Below are positions 8,933 to 18,299 of a stretch of DNA of 64,000 nucleotides, one piece after another; position 1 is the stretch's first letter, and each line of letters opens with the position of its first letter. The position numbers were made by a program, and so were the translations under genes. Below the pieces are notes generated by a model. It ran no database searches, was not told the origin of the DNA, and was given only the letters and a program-made list of their open reading frames with translations. This DNA is from Caulobacter radicis. GTDB lineage: Bacteria; Pseudomonadota; Alphaproteobacteria; Caulobacterales; Caulobacteraceae. The stretch covers positions 62,001 through 126,000 of the forward strand of contig NZ_QDKO01000025.1 of assembly GCF_003094615.1 (NCBI RefSeq), given 5' to 3'.

Positions 8933-9258
8933 ACGGTGATCTCCAGGGCCTTGATGCCGTCGTTCTCCAGCGTGAAGCGGTAGGTGAAGCGGATCGGGCT
9001 GCCTGGGAAGTCACCGTGGGCGAGGCCTTCGACCACGATCTGCCCGCCCTCGTACCGGGCGGTGTCGGGCATGAAGATCGCCTTCACGGGGACCACTTCG
9101 TGTTCGAACAGGGACCTCAGTTCGGCGTGCCCGCGAAGCACCGCGCCATTATCCGTGACGACGGCGTCGGCCGCGAAGGGCTTCAGCATGGCGTCCACAT
9201 CGAGCTGGGCGTTCGCGGCCACATAGGCGGCGATCGGAGATGGAAGGTCGAGCGACAT
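8929..9258 (-). CDS. SnoaL/NTF2-like protein
   Basis: 109-residue protein with the NTF2-like fold pattern: helix with [25 protein letters not shown], then [13 protein letters not shown], then alternating beta strands ([31 protein letters not shown]). Such proteins act as small ketosteroid-isomerase-like enzymes or binding subunits. It is the first gene of a two-gene unit with the SDR and shares its control region with the LysR gene at 9387. Confidence 0.8.
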   Translation of the reverse strand: MSLDLPSPIAAYVAANAQLDVDAMLKPFAADAVVTDNGAVLRGHAELRSLFEHEVVPVKAIFMPDTARYEGGQIVVEGLAHGDFPGSPIRFTYRFTLENDGIKALEITV

Positions 9259-9307
9259 CGTCTTTGTCCTGCTTTCAGCGCTGGCAGCCAGGCCGGCTGG
9301 TAGTGCG

Positions 9308-9320
9308 CTTGCCAGACAAG
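9308..9320. promoter_or_regulatory. CTTG-N5-CAAG palindrome in the SnoaL/LysR gap
   Basis: A 13-base dyad (CTTG CCAGA CAAG) in the 128-base divergent gap. Position and symmetry suit a LysR operator, but the half-sites are short and could be chance. Confidence 0.35.
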
Positions 9321-9386
9321 TTAGACGTCGCCAGTTTGCGTGATAATCCGGTCAATCAGGAATGCTTCATCACGAAAGGCAGGACA

Positions 9387-10310
9387 ATGGTCCAAGGCAG
9401 CCTTACCGAACTGGACGCCGTCCTGATGGTCGCCCGACGGGGCAAGTTCCGCACGGCTGCGCTTGAGCTAGGGATGTCGACGACTGCGCTCAGCAACGCG
9501 ATCGTAAAGCTGGAACGCTCGCTCGGCGTACGGCTCTTCAACCGCACGACGCGAAGTGTCTCCCTGACCGAGGCTGGCCAGCAATTCGTTGCGCAGGTCG
9601 CGCCCGCCGTGCGCGACATTCACGAAGCGATGGACATTGCGCGCTCCCAGAAAACGGCCCCTTCGGGCACGCTGCGCATCAATGCCTTTCCCACAGCGGC
9701 GCGGGAAATCTTCTCCTGGCTCGTCCTTCCCTTCCTGCGCGTGCACCCGCAGGTTCACATCGATATCGTCACGGAGGGGCGCCTCGTGGACATCGTCGAG
9801 GGCGGCTTCGACTTCGGCGTTCGCAGCGCCGACCTTGTGCCCGTCGACATGATCGCGCTCCGGCTGGGCGGCGCGCGGCGCAATGTCGTGGTTGGCTCAC
9901 CGGGCTATTTGAAGGCGCACGGGACGCCCGTGATCCCCCAGGACCTGGCGGAGCATTCCTGTCTCCGCGTCCGGCTTCCCAACGGCGCAATCTACCGCTG
10001 GCCGTTCGAGAAGGATGGACAGTCCGTCCAGATCGACGTCGAGGGCGCCGTTACTCTCGACGAAGCGAGCCTCGCCCGCACCGCAGCCCTGGCCTCCGTG
10101 GGCCTGACCCTGGCGATGGAGTCCGATGTGCGAGACGACATCGAGGCTGGCCGCCTCGTGCGCGTGCTCGAGGACTGGACGCCAAGCCTGTCACCCTTGA
10201 GCCTCTATTATCCGAGCCGGCGCAATCCGACCGCCGCGTTCAAGGCGTTCGTCGACTTCGCGCGGCGCCATAGTGGAACCAGCGACGCCCTTAGGCCGTC
10301 GATAGGCTGA
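9387..10310 (+). CDS. LysR-family transcriptional regulator
   Basis: 307-residue LysR regulator with N-terminal HTH ([36 protein letters not shown]) and an effector domain of the group with [13 protein letters not shown] loops ([18 protein letters not shown]). ATG at 9387 was preferred because AGGA lies 5 bases upstream; in-frame codons extend further upstream without a good start. It is divergent from the SnoaL-SDR pair, its likely target. It is unrelated in detail to the LysR protein at 5293. Confidence 0.9.
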   Translation: MVQGSLTELDAVLMVARRGKFRTAALELGMSTTALSNAIVKLERSLGVRLFNRTTRSVSLTEAGQQFVAQVAPAVRDIHEAMDIARSQKTAPSGTLRINAFPTAAREIFSWLVLPFLRVHPQVHIDIVTEGRLVDIVEGGFDFGVRSADLVPVDMIALRLGGARRNVVVGSPGYLKAHGTPVIPQDLAEHSCLRVRLPNGAIYRWPFEKDGQSVQIDVEGAVTLDEASLARTAALASVGLTLAMESDVRDDIEAGRLVRVLEDWTPSLSPLSLYYPSRRNPTAAFKAFVDFARRHSGTSDALRPSIG

Positions 10311-10478
10311 ATCTCGCGAGCCCCACACGGGAGGTTAGAAGCCCGCTCGGCGCGGCAACGTGGCGATGACGCGATCCCGAAGTGGGCATACGTCGCCTTT
10401 CTAGCGGCGGCAGACGTCCGCACTTGGCGCGGCCAAGCCTTCAGCTGACCTGCTGTGGTCGAGCGCTGGCGAGGGCTA

Positions 10479-10809
10479 GACGCGGCGTTCCTGCAGGCTT
10501 CACAGGACCCCGTCGCGCTGGCGGCGCTCAAGGCCAAGCTGACGGTCGCGGCCTGGAAGACCAAGCCCAGCTGGGCGGTGGGCGCCACGGAGGGACGGGG
10601 CGATCGCCTCCGAGCTGCTGCGCAAGATCGCCCGGCGCATTGGCGCCAATGCGACCGAGGTCAAGGGCAGCAACGTCGTTTTCGCCTCGCAGCCCAAGGC
10701 CCTGGCCGGCGTGATCGAGGCCGCCGCCCAGGGCGCGCGCCAAAGCTGGCCCCGCATTTTCCTTGATCAACAGCCGGCCCCTCGGGGCCGGACCTGGAGA
10801 CACAGGTGA
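10479..10809 (+). pseudogene. Decayed alpha/beta hydrolase (C-terminal piece, frameshifted)
   Basis: Translated in two frames, this stretch parallels the last 90 residues of the hydrolase at 6628-7422: AWKTKPSWAVGATE in the first frame, then, after an extra G in the run near 10591-10600, ASELLRKIARRIGANA and GSNVVFASQPKALAGVIEAA in the next. Removing one base restores DGAIASELLRK, matching the intact copy. The N-terminal part with the nucleophile elbow is missing. It is therefore a truncated and frameshifted relative. The open frame runs on to a stop at 10809 through non-homologous sequence. Confidence 0.75.
10774..10791. terminator. CCGGCCCC hairpin
   Basis: An 8-base inverted repeat (CCGGCCCC TC GGGGCCGG) between the decayed hydrolase and the convergent thioesterase gene. 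It is plausible as a terminator for either side; no T-run follows. Confidence 0.4.
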
Positions 10810-10850
10810 GGTGAGGGCGAGGTGGGTTCCGATAATTGAACGGGCTCTTC

Positions 10851-11315
10851 TCACCGCTCGAACACCAGCAGGCTCGAGGTCGCCGTGGCGTAGATCCGTC
10901 CCCTGGCGTCCTTGATCGTGGCTTCGGCGAAGGCGGCGCGGCGGCCGAAGGTCACCACACGGCCCTCGGCGCGCACCAGGCCCGTCTTGTCCGTGAGGGG
11001 CCGGTGATAGGACACCTTCAGGTCCAGGGTCGTGTAGGCCTGCTTGGCGCTGAGCTTGGAGTGCACGGCGCATCCGCAGGCGGAGTCCAGCAAGGTCGCC
11101 GCATAGCCGCCGTGGACCGTGCCGATCGGATTGTAGGCGTGGCGCCCTGGCAGGCCCTCGAACGCCGCCCAGCCGTCGCCGGCCTCGGTGAGCGAAAATT
11201 CCAGGGTCTCGCCGATGGGCGCTCGTCCACCGGCGGCGATCATCGCCTGGAGTTGCTCCAGGCCCGACGCGCCAGGAGCGATCTGGTCGGCCAGTTTGGG
11301 TTCGGGGGCGCTCAT
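10851..11315 (-). CDS. PaaI-family hotdog thioesterase
   Basis: 154-residue hotdog-fold protein. The signature YNPIGTVHGGYAATLLDSA contains the HGG loop and downstream Asp that position the acyl thioester in PaaI-type enzymes; LDLKVSYHRPL is the central strand. It would hydrolyse an acyl-CoA, probably aromatic or medium-chain. It sits just downstream of the RND operon (55 bases) in the same direction and may be read through from it, but a functional link is not evident. Confidence 0.85.
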   Translation of the reverse strand: MSAPEPKLADQIAPGASGLEQLQAMIAAGGRAPIGETLEFSLTEAGDGWAAFEGLPGRHAYNPIGTVHGGYAATLLDSACGCAVHSKLSAKQAYTTLDLKVSYHRPLTDKTGLVRAEGRVVTFGRRAAFAEATIKDARGRIYATATSSLLVFER

Positions 11316-11370
11316 GGTTTGTCTCCAGATCGATGCGGCTTAGGGCGGGGGCGCTGGCGAACCTTGATTG

Positions 11371-14300
11371 TCATGTCGCCAGCGGCTCGGGGGCGTTGGT
11401 GGAAGCCGCGTCGCTGCGGGGGGCCTTTATCCGAAACCACATGGCGTAGAGCGGCGGCAGAAAGACGAGCGTCAGGATGGTGCCGCCGATGGTGCCCCCG
11501 ATCAGGGTGTAGGCCATCGACGACCAGAACACCGACAGGGTCAGCGGGATGAAGGCGAACACCGCCGCAAGCGCGGTCAGGATGACCGGCCTTGCGCGCT
11601 GGACGGTGGCCTCGACGACAGCGTGGAAAGGATCCAGGCCCTCTTCCTGGTTTATCTGGATCTGGCCGATCAGGATCAGGCTGTTGCGCATGATGATGCC
11701 GGCCAGGGCGATCAGGCCCAGGATCGCGTTGAAGCCGAACGGCTGGTTGAAGATCAGCAGGGTGGGCGCCACCCCCACCAGGGCCAGCGGCGCGGTCAGC
11801 AGCACCATCCACATCGCCGACAGCGAGCGAACCTGGAAGATGATCACCACCATCATCAGGATGAACATCAGCGGGAAGACCGCGGCCAGGGCGACATTGG
11901 CCTTGCCCGCCTCCTCGATCGAACCGCCCATCTCGATCCGGTAGCCGGCCGGCAGCGCCTTGATGATCGGCTGCAGCGACTTTTGAACCTGGGTCGAGAC
12001 GTCCGGCGGCTGCAAGGTCTCGTCGATGTCGCCGCGAACGGTGATCGTCGTCAGGCGATCGCGACGGCGCAGGATGGGGTCCTCCATGCGGATCTCGGCC
12101 TTGCCGATCTGGTCGAGCGGGATGCGCTCGCCCGCCGCGCCCACCAGGGTGAAGGCGCCGAGCTTGGCCGGATCGAGCCGCTCCTGGCCGGTGGTGCGCG
12201 CGACCACTTCGACCGAGCGGATGTCCTCGCGAACCTGGGTGACCGGTACCCCCGTCAGCAGGAACTGCAGCTGCTGGGAGGCGTCGGCGGAGCTGAGGCC
12301 AAAGGCGCGCAGCCGATCCTGGTCGAGCACGAAATGCACGGTCGGCGCGCGCTCGCCCCAGTCGGTGTTGACCTGGCGCATGCCTGCGTTGCGCAGCATC
12401 ACGCCCTTGACCTCCTCGGCGATGTCGCGAACGCGATCGGCGTCGGGACCCATGACCCTGAAGGCCACCGGGAAAGGCGAGGGCGGGCCGAACACGATCT
12501 GGGTGGCGCGGATCCTGGCGCCCGGAACCGAGCCGGCGGCCGCGAACTGGCGCACGCGCTTCTTGAGGGCGTCGCGCGCCTTTTCATCGGGCGTCAGCAC
12601 CACGATCTTGGCGAAAGACGGATCGGGCAGCTCGGGCGAGATGGCCAGGAAGAAGCGCGGCGCGCCCTGGCCGATATAGCTGGTGACGATCTTGGCCTCG
12701 GGCTGTTTGGCCAGCCACGCCTCGACCTTCGCCACGGCCTGGCTGGTCGAACCGATGCTCTGCCCCTCGGGCATCTGCACCTCGATCAGCACCTCCGGCC
12801 GGTCGGAAATCGGGAAGAACTGCTGCTTGATCCCGCCCATCATCAGGACGGCGGCCACCATGGCCACGCCGACGCCGGCCGCAACCTTGAAGCGGTTATC
12901 CACCGTCCAGGTGACCATCTTGCGCAGCTTGCGATAGCGCGGCGTGTCGTAGATCGCCGCGTGCCCGCCCTCGATCGGCTTGATCTTGGGGATCATCAAG
13001 ACGCCCAGATAGGGCGTGAAGATCACCGCCACGAACCAGGAAGTGATCAGGGCGAAGGCCACCACCCAGAAGATGTTGCCGGCGTATTCGCCGGCCGTGG
13101 ACTTGGCGAAGCCCACAGGCATCAGGCCGATGATCGTCACCAGGGTGCCGGCCAGCATCGGGGCGGCCGTATGACCCCAGGCATAGGTCGCCGCCGAGAT
13201 CCGGTCCTTGCCCTCCTCCATCTTCACCACGATCGTCTCGATGATGATGATGGCGTCATCGACCAGCAGACCTAGCGACAGGATCAGCGCGCCCAGGGTG
13301 ATGCGGTCGAAATCGCGGCCGGTGACCAGCATGATCACGAAGACGCCTGCCAGGGTCAGCGGCACGGCCATGGCCACCACCACCCCGACCCTGAAGCCCA
13401 GGCTGATCAGGCTGACGACGATGACCACGGCCAGGGCCACGAAAAACTTCAGCATGAACTCGTCATAGGCCTCGACGATGTTCACCGACTGGTCGGTGAT
13501 CTTGTCGAAGTTCATGCCCAGCGGCATCTCGGCCGAGATGGCCTTGGCTTCCCTGTCGAGGTTCTTGCCCAGCTCCAGTCCGTTGAAGCGGTCCTTCATC
13601 ACCACGCCCAGCACGATAGCCGGCTCGCCGCTGCTGCGGATCATGAAGGTGGCGGGGTCTTCGTAGCCGCGCTTGACCTCGGCGATGTCGCCAAGCTTGA
13701 GCGTGCGGCCGCCGACCACGATCGGCGTCTCCTTGATCGTCTCCAGGCTGTCGATCGCGCCGTCGAGGCGGATCTGCACCTGGGGACCTTGGGTCTCGAT
13801 CGCCCCGGCGGGGGTGACCAGGTTGCGATCATTCAGCGCGGCGAAAAGGTCGCGCGGGCTGACGCCCAGCGTCGCAATGCGCGCCTGGCTGAACTCCACG
13901 AAGATCTTCTGCGGCTGCTCGCCGATGATCTGGACCTTCTTGACGCCAGGCACGTGCAACAGGCGCTGGCGCAGGATCTCGGCCTGGCGCGCCAGCAGGC
14001 GCTGCGGCTCGCCCCTGGCCTTGAGCGCATAGAGCGCGAAGGTCACGTCGCCGTACTCGTCGTTGACGAACGGACCCAGCACGCCGCGCGGCAGGTTGGC
14101 GGCCTCGTCGGCCATCTTCTTGCGGGTCTGGTAGAACTGCTCTGGGACCTCCTTGGCCGGGATCTGATCCTTCAGGGTCAGGGTGGTGAAGGCCAGGCCG
14201 GGCCGCGTGAAGGTCTCCGACCGGTCGTACCACTTCAGCTCCTGCATCCGCTTTTCCAGCGGCTCGGCCACCTGGTCCTGCATCTCCTGGGCCGTGGCGC

Positions 14301-14463
14301 CAGGCCAGGCGCTGACGATGGTCATGACCTTGATCGAGAAGCTCGGGTCCTCGGCGCGTCCCAGCTTCAGGAAGGCGAAGGCGCCGGCGAAGGTCATGGC
14401 GATGATCAGGAAGAGGGTGATCGATCGCTCGCGCACCGCCAGGGCGGAGAGATTGAGGGTCAT
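11371..14463 (-). CDS. RND efflux pump, inner-membrane transporter
   Basis: 1030-residue resistance-nodulation-division permease with the family layout: TM1 near residues 14-33, a large periplasmic domain, TM2-6 at about 335-480, a second periplasmic domain and TM8-12 at the end. The proton-relay pair is visible in LGLLVDDAIIII (Asp402, Asp403). It exports hydrophobic compounds by proton antiport as a trimer. Its ATG overlaps the stop of the adaptor gene (ATGA), so the two are coupled. Together with the outer-membrane factor at 16348 it makes a full tripartite pump under TetR control. Confidence 0.93.
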   Translation of the reverse strand: MTLNLSALAVRERSITLFLIIAMTFAGAFAFLKLGRAEDPSFSIKVMTIVSAWPGATAQEMQDQVAEPLEKRMQELKWYDRSETFTRPGLAFTTLTLKDQIPAKEVPEQFYQTRKKMADEAANLPRGVLGPFVNDEYGDVTFALYALKARGEPQRLLARQAEILRQRLLHVPGVKKVQIIGEQPQKIFVEFSQARIATLGVSPRDLFAALNDRNLVTPAGAIETQGPQVQIRLDGAIDSLETIKETPIVVGGRTLKLGDIAEVKRGYEDPATFMIRSSGEPAIVLGVVMKDRFNGLELGKNLDREAKAISAEMPLGMNFDKITDQSVNIVEAYDEFMLKFFVALAVVIVVSLISLGFRVGVVVAMAVPLTLAGVFVIMLVTGRDFDRITLGALILSLGLLVDDAIIIIETIVVKMEEGKDRISAATYAWGHTAAPMLAGTLVTIIGLMPVGFAKSTAGEYAGNIFWVVAFALITSWFVAVIFTPYLGVLMIPKIKPIEGGHAAIYDTPRYRKLRKMVTWTVDNRFKVAAGVGVAMVAAVLMMGGIKQQFFPISDRPEVLIEVQMPEGQSIGSTSQAVAKVEAWLAKQPEAKIVTSYIGQGAPRFFLAISPELPDPSFAKIVVLTPDEKARDALKKRVRQFAAAGSVPGARIRATQIVFGPPSPFPVAFRVMGPDADRVRDIAEEVKGVMLRNAGMRQVNTDWGERAPTVHFVLDQDRLRAFGLSSADASQQLQFLLTGVPVTQVREDIRSVEVVARTTGQERLDPAKLGAFTLVGAAGERIPLDQIGKAEIRMEDPILRRRDRLTTITVRGDIDETLQPPDVSTQVQKSLQPIIKALPAGYRIEMGGSIEEAGKANVALAAVFPLMFILMMVVIIFQVRSLSAMWMVLLTAPLALVGVAPTLLIFNQPFGFNAILGLIALAGIIMRNSLILIGQIQINQEEGLDPFHAVVEATVQRARPVILTALAAVFAFIPLTLSVFWSSMAYTLIGGTIGGTILTLVFLPPLYAMWFRIKAPRSDAASTNAPEPLAT

Positions 14464-15551
14464 TGCGCCGCTCCGGTCTGGACGCGCACGCGCTGGCCCT
14501 GGTGGAGCATGTGCGCGCCCAAGGCCACGAACCGGTCGCCGCCAGAAAGACCGCCGGAGATCGTCACCGTCTCGCTCCCCAGCGACGCAACCTGCACGGC
14601 GCGCCAGTGGACGGTTGAGGTGCGCGGGTCGATGACCCACACGCCCGGACCCTTGCCGGCGTCATGGAGGGCGCCGATCGGCGCTTCGACGCCGCGGGCC
14701 GCTTCGCCGCCGGCCTGGCCCGGCAGGACCACGACCATGGTTGAGCCCAGCGGGGCCCGGGCGGCCGGGCCGCTCAGCACATACCTGGCCTCATAAGTGC
14801 GGGTGTGGGGGTCGGCCGCATCGGAAAGCTGGCGAAGCCGCGCCTGGCCGGCCTTGGCGCCGGTGAAGGCGTAGGCGTCCGCCGTCGAGCCGAGCGCGGG
14901 GCGAACGGTCTCGGGCAGGGCGATGGCGGCCTCGCGCGGGCCGGCATGGGCTAGGCGCACGACGGGCTGGCCGGCCGCCACCACCTGTCCGGGCTCGGCA
15001 AGGGTTTCCATTACCACGCCGTCTGCGTCGGCGGTCAGGACCGCGTAGCCGGCGGTGTTGCGCGAGACGCGGGCCTGGGCCTGGGTCGCCGCCAACTGCG
15101 CTTGGGCCGCGTCGGCGGCGGCTTTGGCCTGGTCGTAGACGAGGGTGGAAACCGCGCCGGCCGCAACAAGACCGCGATAGCGTCGCTCCTCAGACGCGGC
15201 CTGCTCGGCGCGGACGCGGGCGGCCTCCACTAGTTCGTGCTGGGCCGTGACGGCCAGAGCGTAGTCGGCCGCGTCGATGCGCATCAGCGGTTGGCCCAGG
15301 CGCACCGTTTGGCCGGCGTCGACTAGGCGGGCGACCACCTTGCCGGCGACCCGAAAGCCCAGGTCGCTCTGGACGCGGGCCGAGACGACGCCGCTGAACC
15401 GGCGCTCTCCAGTAGCGGCCGTCCCCGCGACGGCTGCGCGGACGATCGGAGCCTGGGTGCGCGGATCGTTGGCGTCGGCCTTGCCGCCACAGGCGGCCAG
15501 GGGCGCTAGACCGCCCAGGAGCAGGACGGCGGCGAGGGGGCGAGACGACAT
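14460..15551 (-). CDS. RND efflux pump, periplasmic adaptor (membrane fusion) lipoprotein
   Basis: 363-residue adaptor. The N-terminus has a lipobox (LAPLAACGG), so it is anchored to the membrane by lipid. The lipoyl-like half motifs (GFRVAGKVVARLVDAGQTV and ADGVVMETLAEPGQVV) flank a coiled-coil hairpin rich in Ala, Glu and Gln (about residues 95-160). The beta-barrel and membrane-proximal parts follow. It links the RND transporter to the outer-membrane channel. The 78-base gap upstream contains a TetR-type operator (15598-15621). Confidence 0.92.
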   Translation of the reverse strand: MSSRPLAAVLLLGGLAPLAACGGKADANDPRTQAPIVRAAVAGTAATGERRFSGVVSARVQSDLGFRVAGKVVARLVDAGQTVRLGQPLMRIDAADYALAVTAQHELVEAARVRAEQAASEERRYRGLVAAGAVSTLVYDQAKAAADAAQAQLAATQAQARVSRNTAGYAVLTADADGVVMETLAEPGQVVAAGQPVVRLAHAGPREAAIALPETVRPALGSTADAYAFTGAKAGQARLRQLSDAADPHTRTYEARYVLSGPAARAPLGSTMVVVLPGQAGGEAARGVEAPIGALHDAGKGPGVWVIDPRTSTVHWRAVQVASLGSETVTISGGLSGGDRFVALGAHMLHQGQRVRVQTGAAQ

Positions 15552-15597
15552 GGCTTAAGGATCCTGCCTTGACGGAAGGCTCCCAAGCTGGCGGCGA

Positions 15598-15621
15598 GTG
15601 ACCAAATTGTCAACTAGTCAC
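15598..15621. promoter_or_regulatory. TetR operator copy 1 (adaptor-RND promoter)
   Basis: Inverted repeat GTGAC-N14-GTCAC, 24 bases, between the tetR stop and the adaptor start. When turned over it aligns with the copy at 16294-16317 at 16 of 24 positions, with the right half TTTGGTCAC identical. Its position would let the repressor block the pump operon. Confidence 0.7.
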
Positions 15622-15629
15622 TTTTCTGC

Positions 15630-16289
15630 TCAAGGCGCGAGACTGCGAAGCACCAGATTGACGGCCTTGGTCGGCGCTTCTGGCAAGTCGTCCAGATTGT
15701 GCTTGAGCATCAGCGGGTTCATGAAGCTCTGCATGACCAGCAAGATCGCTTCGCAGATCTCGTCGATCGGCGTCTTGCGTTCGAACTCGCCGGTCTCGCG
15801 GCCCAGCAGGATGATGCCGCGAAGGATGGCTTCGGCCCGCGCCAGATAGGCGATCACCGAGGGCCAGCGTTCTTCGGCCGAATGGGCGGCGATGTCGTAG
15901 AGCAGCTTGTCCTGGAAAAACAGCTCGGCGCTCTTGCTTGTTATGCCATTGAAAAAGCGGCGCAATTTATCGGAAGCGGTCTTGCCTTCGGCCACGCCGG
16001 TCTCGCCCGCTGCAAGCACCTTGTCCAGGCATTGAACGCAGATCGCCTGGCCGATCGCCTGCTTGGAATCAAAGAACTTGTAGATGTAGGCCTTGGAGAA
16101 GCCGATCGCCTTGGCCAGGTCCGCAACCGTGGTCTTGCCATAGCCGTAGCGGCTGAAATGCGCCTCGGCCGCGTCGACGATCTGGTCTCGGATGCCGTGC
16201 TCGACGGGACCACGCTGGCCGTCTGCGGAAGAAGAAGGATCGAGGATGCTCATGGCTGGCAAGCTATCATCGGTCATCGAGGTTGACAA
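15630..16289 (-). CDS. TetR-family repressor of the RND pump
   Basis: 219-residue TetR regulator. The HTH is at about residues 35-75 (GYGKTTVADLAKAIGFSKAY, then IYKFFDSKQAIG); the C-terminal part is the ligand and dimer domain. It is divergent from the outer-membrane factor gene and lies upstream of the adaptor-RND genes, with a matching operator at each promoter, which strongly suggests it represses all three pump genes. Three in-frame ATGs are possible (16289, 16277, 16253); the first is given. The effector is presumably a pump substrate. Confidence 0.9.
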   Translation of the reverse strand: MSTSMTDDSLPAMSILDPSSSADGQRGPVEHGIRDQIVDAAEAHFSRYGYGKTTVADLAKAIGFSKAYIYKFFDSKQAIGQAICVQCLDKVLAAGETGVAEGKTASDKLRRFFNGITSKSAELFFQDKLLYDIAAHSAEERWPSVIAYLARAEAILRGIILLGRETGEFERKTPIDEICEAILLVMQSFMNPLMLKHNLDDLPEAPTKAVNLVLRSLAP

Positions 16290-16293
16290 ACGA

Positions 16294-16317
16294 GTGACCG
16301 TATTGGACTTTGGTCAC
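16294..16317. promoter_or_regulatory. TetR operator copy 2 (tetR / outer-membrane factor promoter)
   Basis: Inverted repeat GTGACC-N12-GGTCAC, 24 bases, 5 bases upstream of the tetR start and 30 bases before the outer-membrane factor gene. Same half-sites and length as copy 1. A TTGACA box at 16283-16288 precedes it for rightward transcription. Confidence 0.75.
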
Positions 16318-16347
16318 ATTTGGTTCGCCACGTCCAGAAAGTTTGCC

Positions 16348-17802
16348 ATGCGCTCCGTCTTTCTTCAGTCCCTTCCAGCGGTCGCCGGCGTCGCCGCTCT
16401 TGGCGGTTGCGCAGTGGGGCCCAGTTATGTCGCGCCGACGATCGCCGCCCCGCGGGCCTTCATGGGCGAGGCCGCGGTTGCCGCCCGCCAGGCGGCGCCC
16501 GCGCCAGTCGACAGCTGGTGGCGCGGCTTCAAGGATCCAGTCCTCGACAAGATGGTCGATCGCGCCCTGACCCAAAATCTCGACCTGGCCCAGGCCGCGG
16601 CCCGCGTGACCCAGGTGAGGGCGGGGCTGGGGGCGGCGACCGCCGCCTTGCTGCCGTCGGCCTCGGTCGAGGCCAGCGCCGCCCAGGCCCACGCTTCGAC
16701 CCAGACCCCGACCGGGCGCTTGCTGGCCGCCACGCCCAACTTCGATCGCAACGGCGCGCTGTACGAAGCCAATGTCGTCGCGGGCTGGGAGCTGGACGTC
16801 TTCGGCGGCTCGCGTCGTGATCAGGAGGCGGCCCGCGCTCAATATGAGGGCGCGCGGGCCGGCGTCGCCGCCGCGCGCCTGGCGGTCGCCGCCCAGGCCG
16901 CCGACACCTACATGCTGGTCCGCGGCCTGCAGGCCAGGTTGGTCGTCGCCCGCCAACAGGTAGAGACGCAAGGCCGGTTGGTCGAGACGGTCCGTCTGCA
17001 GCGCGCCCAGGGTGTCGCGGCCGAACTCCAGCTCCAGCAGGCGCTCAGCGCCCTGAAACAGACCAAGGCCAATATCCCCGTCCTGGAGGAAGGCCTCGAC
17101 GCGGCGCTCAACGCCATGGACGTGCTGCTGGGCGCGCAGCCTGGGACCTATCGCGCCGAGCTGGCCGTGGCGGCCCCGATCCCGGCCGCTCCGGGCCTGG
17201 CCGAGGCCGGCGGTCCGGCCGAACTGCTACGACGGCGTCCCGACCTTGTCGTGGCCGAGCAGCGACTTCGGGCGAGCAATGCGCAGGTCGGATCGGCCCT
17301 GTCACAATATTTTCCGAAGTTTTCCCTGAGCGGTCTGGTCGGCACGGCCACCACCAGCAGCAGCACCATCCTCGAGCGCCCCGCCTCCCAGGCACAGGGC
17401 GTTTTGGGTCTTCGCTGGCGGCTTTTCGACTTTGGCCGAGTCCAGGCCGAGGTCAGCGCCGCGCGTGGCCGCAAGGCCGAGGCGCTCGCGACCTACCGGC
17501 AATCCGTGCTGCGCGCGACCGAGGACGTGGAGAACGCGTTTTCCAGCCTGGTCAAGCGCGAGGATCAAGAGCGGATCCTGGCGGAGGGCGAGGTGTCGTT
17601 GATCCAGGCCAGGGACGCTTCCGCGGCAGCCTACGACGCCGGCGTCGTCAGTCTGACCGAAGTTCTTGACGCCGATGCGCGGCTGCTGTCCATTCGCGAC
17701 GCCAGGATCCAGGCCCGGGCGGAAGCGGCCCGCGCCTCGGTTCGTTCGTTTCGAGCCTTGGGCGGCGGCTGGCGTGAAGCAGGAGGGACGAGCGCGGGTT
17801 AG
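16348..17802 (+). CDS. Outer-membrane efflux channel lipoprotein, NodT family
   Basis: 484-residue TolC-like channel with lipobox LGGCAVGP and the NodT family start GPSYVAP. Two repeats of long amphipathic helices follow; the motifs GWELDVFGGSRRD and LRWRLFDFGRVQAEV mark equivalent beta-strand turns of the repeats, and LLRRRPDLVVAEQRL is the family hinge. ATG at 16348 was chosen because it starts the signal peptide (MRSVFLQSLPAVAGVAA); upstream in-frame codons run through the operator. It provides the outer-membrane exit for the RND pump transcribed the other way. Confidence 0.92.
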   Translation: MRSVFLQSLPAVAGVAALGGCAVGPSYVAPTIAAPRAFMGEAAVAARQAAPAPVDSWWRGFKDPVLDKMVDRALTQNLDLAQAAARVTQVRAGLGAATAALLPSASVEASAAQAHASTQTPTGRLLAATPNFDRNGALYEANVVAGWELDVFGGSRRDQEAARAQYEGARAGVAAARLAVAAQAADTYMLVRGLQARLVVARQQVETQGRLVETVRLQRAQGVAAELQLQQALSALKQTKANIPVLEEGLDAALNAMDVLLGAQPGTYRAELAVAAPIPAAPGLAEAGGPAELLRRRPDLVVAEQRLRASNAQVGSALSQYFPKFSLSGLVGTATTSSSTILERPASQAQGVLGLRWRLFDFGRVQAEVSAARGRKAEALATYRQSVLRATEDVENAFSSLVKREDQERILAEGEVSLIQARDASAAAYDAGVVSLTEVLDADARLLSIRDARIQARAEAARASVRSFRALGGGWREAGGTSAG

Positions 17803-18040
17803 CCTGCCGCCGCACCACCTTGGGTCTGTCCCTCGCCCCATGGCCTGACACTCAGGAAATTTCGCTGCTGCCCGCGAACTCAAATGGCGCAATCGGGCCC
17901 CGCGGACTTAAGCGGTGATGGTCGGCTCCCGGGTGTGAGCCACGTCCCGTCCCAGGTGTTTAGCGCCCACGATGCGGATTTGGCGATTGGCCAAGAGGGG
18001 AAGGCAGGGCCGCCCCGTCCAAGCTGCAATCCATGCTTGC
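17803..18040. other. Gap without a recognisable gene
   Basis: 238 bases between the efflux channel and the convergent DUF6894-like gene. I see no convincing frame, hairpin with T-run, or RNA gene. Confidence 0.5.
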
Positions 18041-18247
18041 CTAGCTAGGGACGAGCATCGCGGTCCTCGTGAATCTGAGGATCGCCCGATCGTTCTCGTC
18101 GTAGATCTCAACCGCGGTGTAGGCGGGCCAACTGCGGATTTCTTCCCTCACCGCGGCGGCGAGCTGCTCGCCAGGCTCGCTGACCAGGACATGTAGTTGC
18201 GGCGCCATCGACGCTTGCGTGTGGATGTAGCAGAAGTAGCGGCTCAT
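18041..18247 (-). CDS. Small DUF6894-like protein
   Basis: 68-residue protein starting MSRYFCYIHTQ and ending with an acidic-hydrophobic strand (AVEIYDENDRAILRFTRTAM). This resembles the DUF6894 pattern of small alphaproteobacterial proteins (MxRYFFH at the start and a VEVxDExG-like strand near the end); function unknown. ATG at 18247 was chosen because the family begins at MSRYF; the frame stays open upstream. No operon partner is certain, though two more small genes follow upstream on the same strand. Confidence 0.6.
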   Translation of the reverse strand: MSRYFCYIHTQASMAPQLHVLVSEPGEQLAAAVREEIRSWPAYTAVEIYDENDRAILRFTRTAMLVPS

Positions 18248-18299
18248 GCGTGCATGATCCGGTTGCAGCCGCTCCGACCCCGATGAGACGTCAGGGCGA

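Noticed and set aside
11368..13275. 635-codon open frame on the plus strand
   Set aside because: Antisense to the RND transporter, which has all family features.
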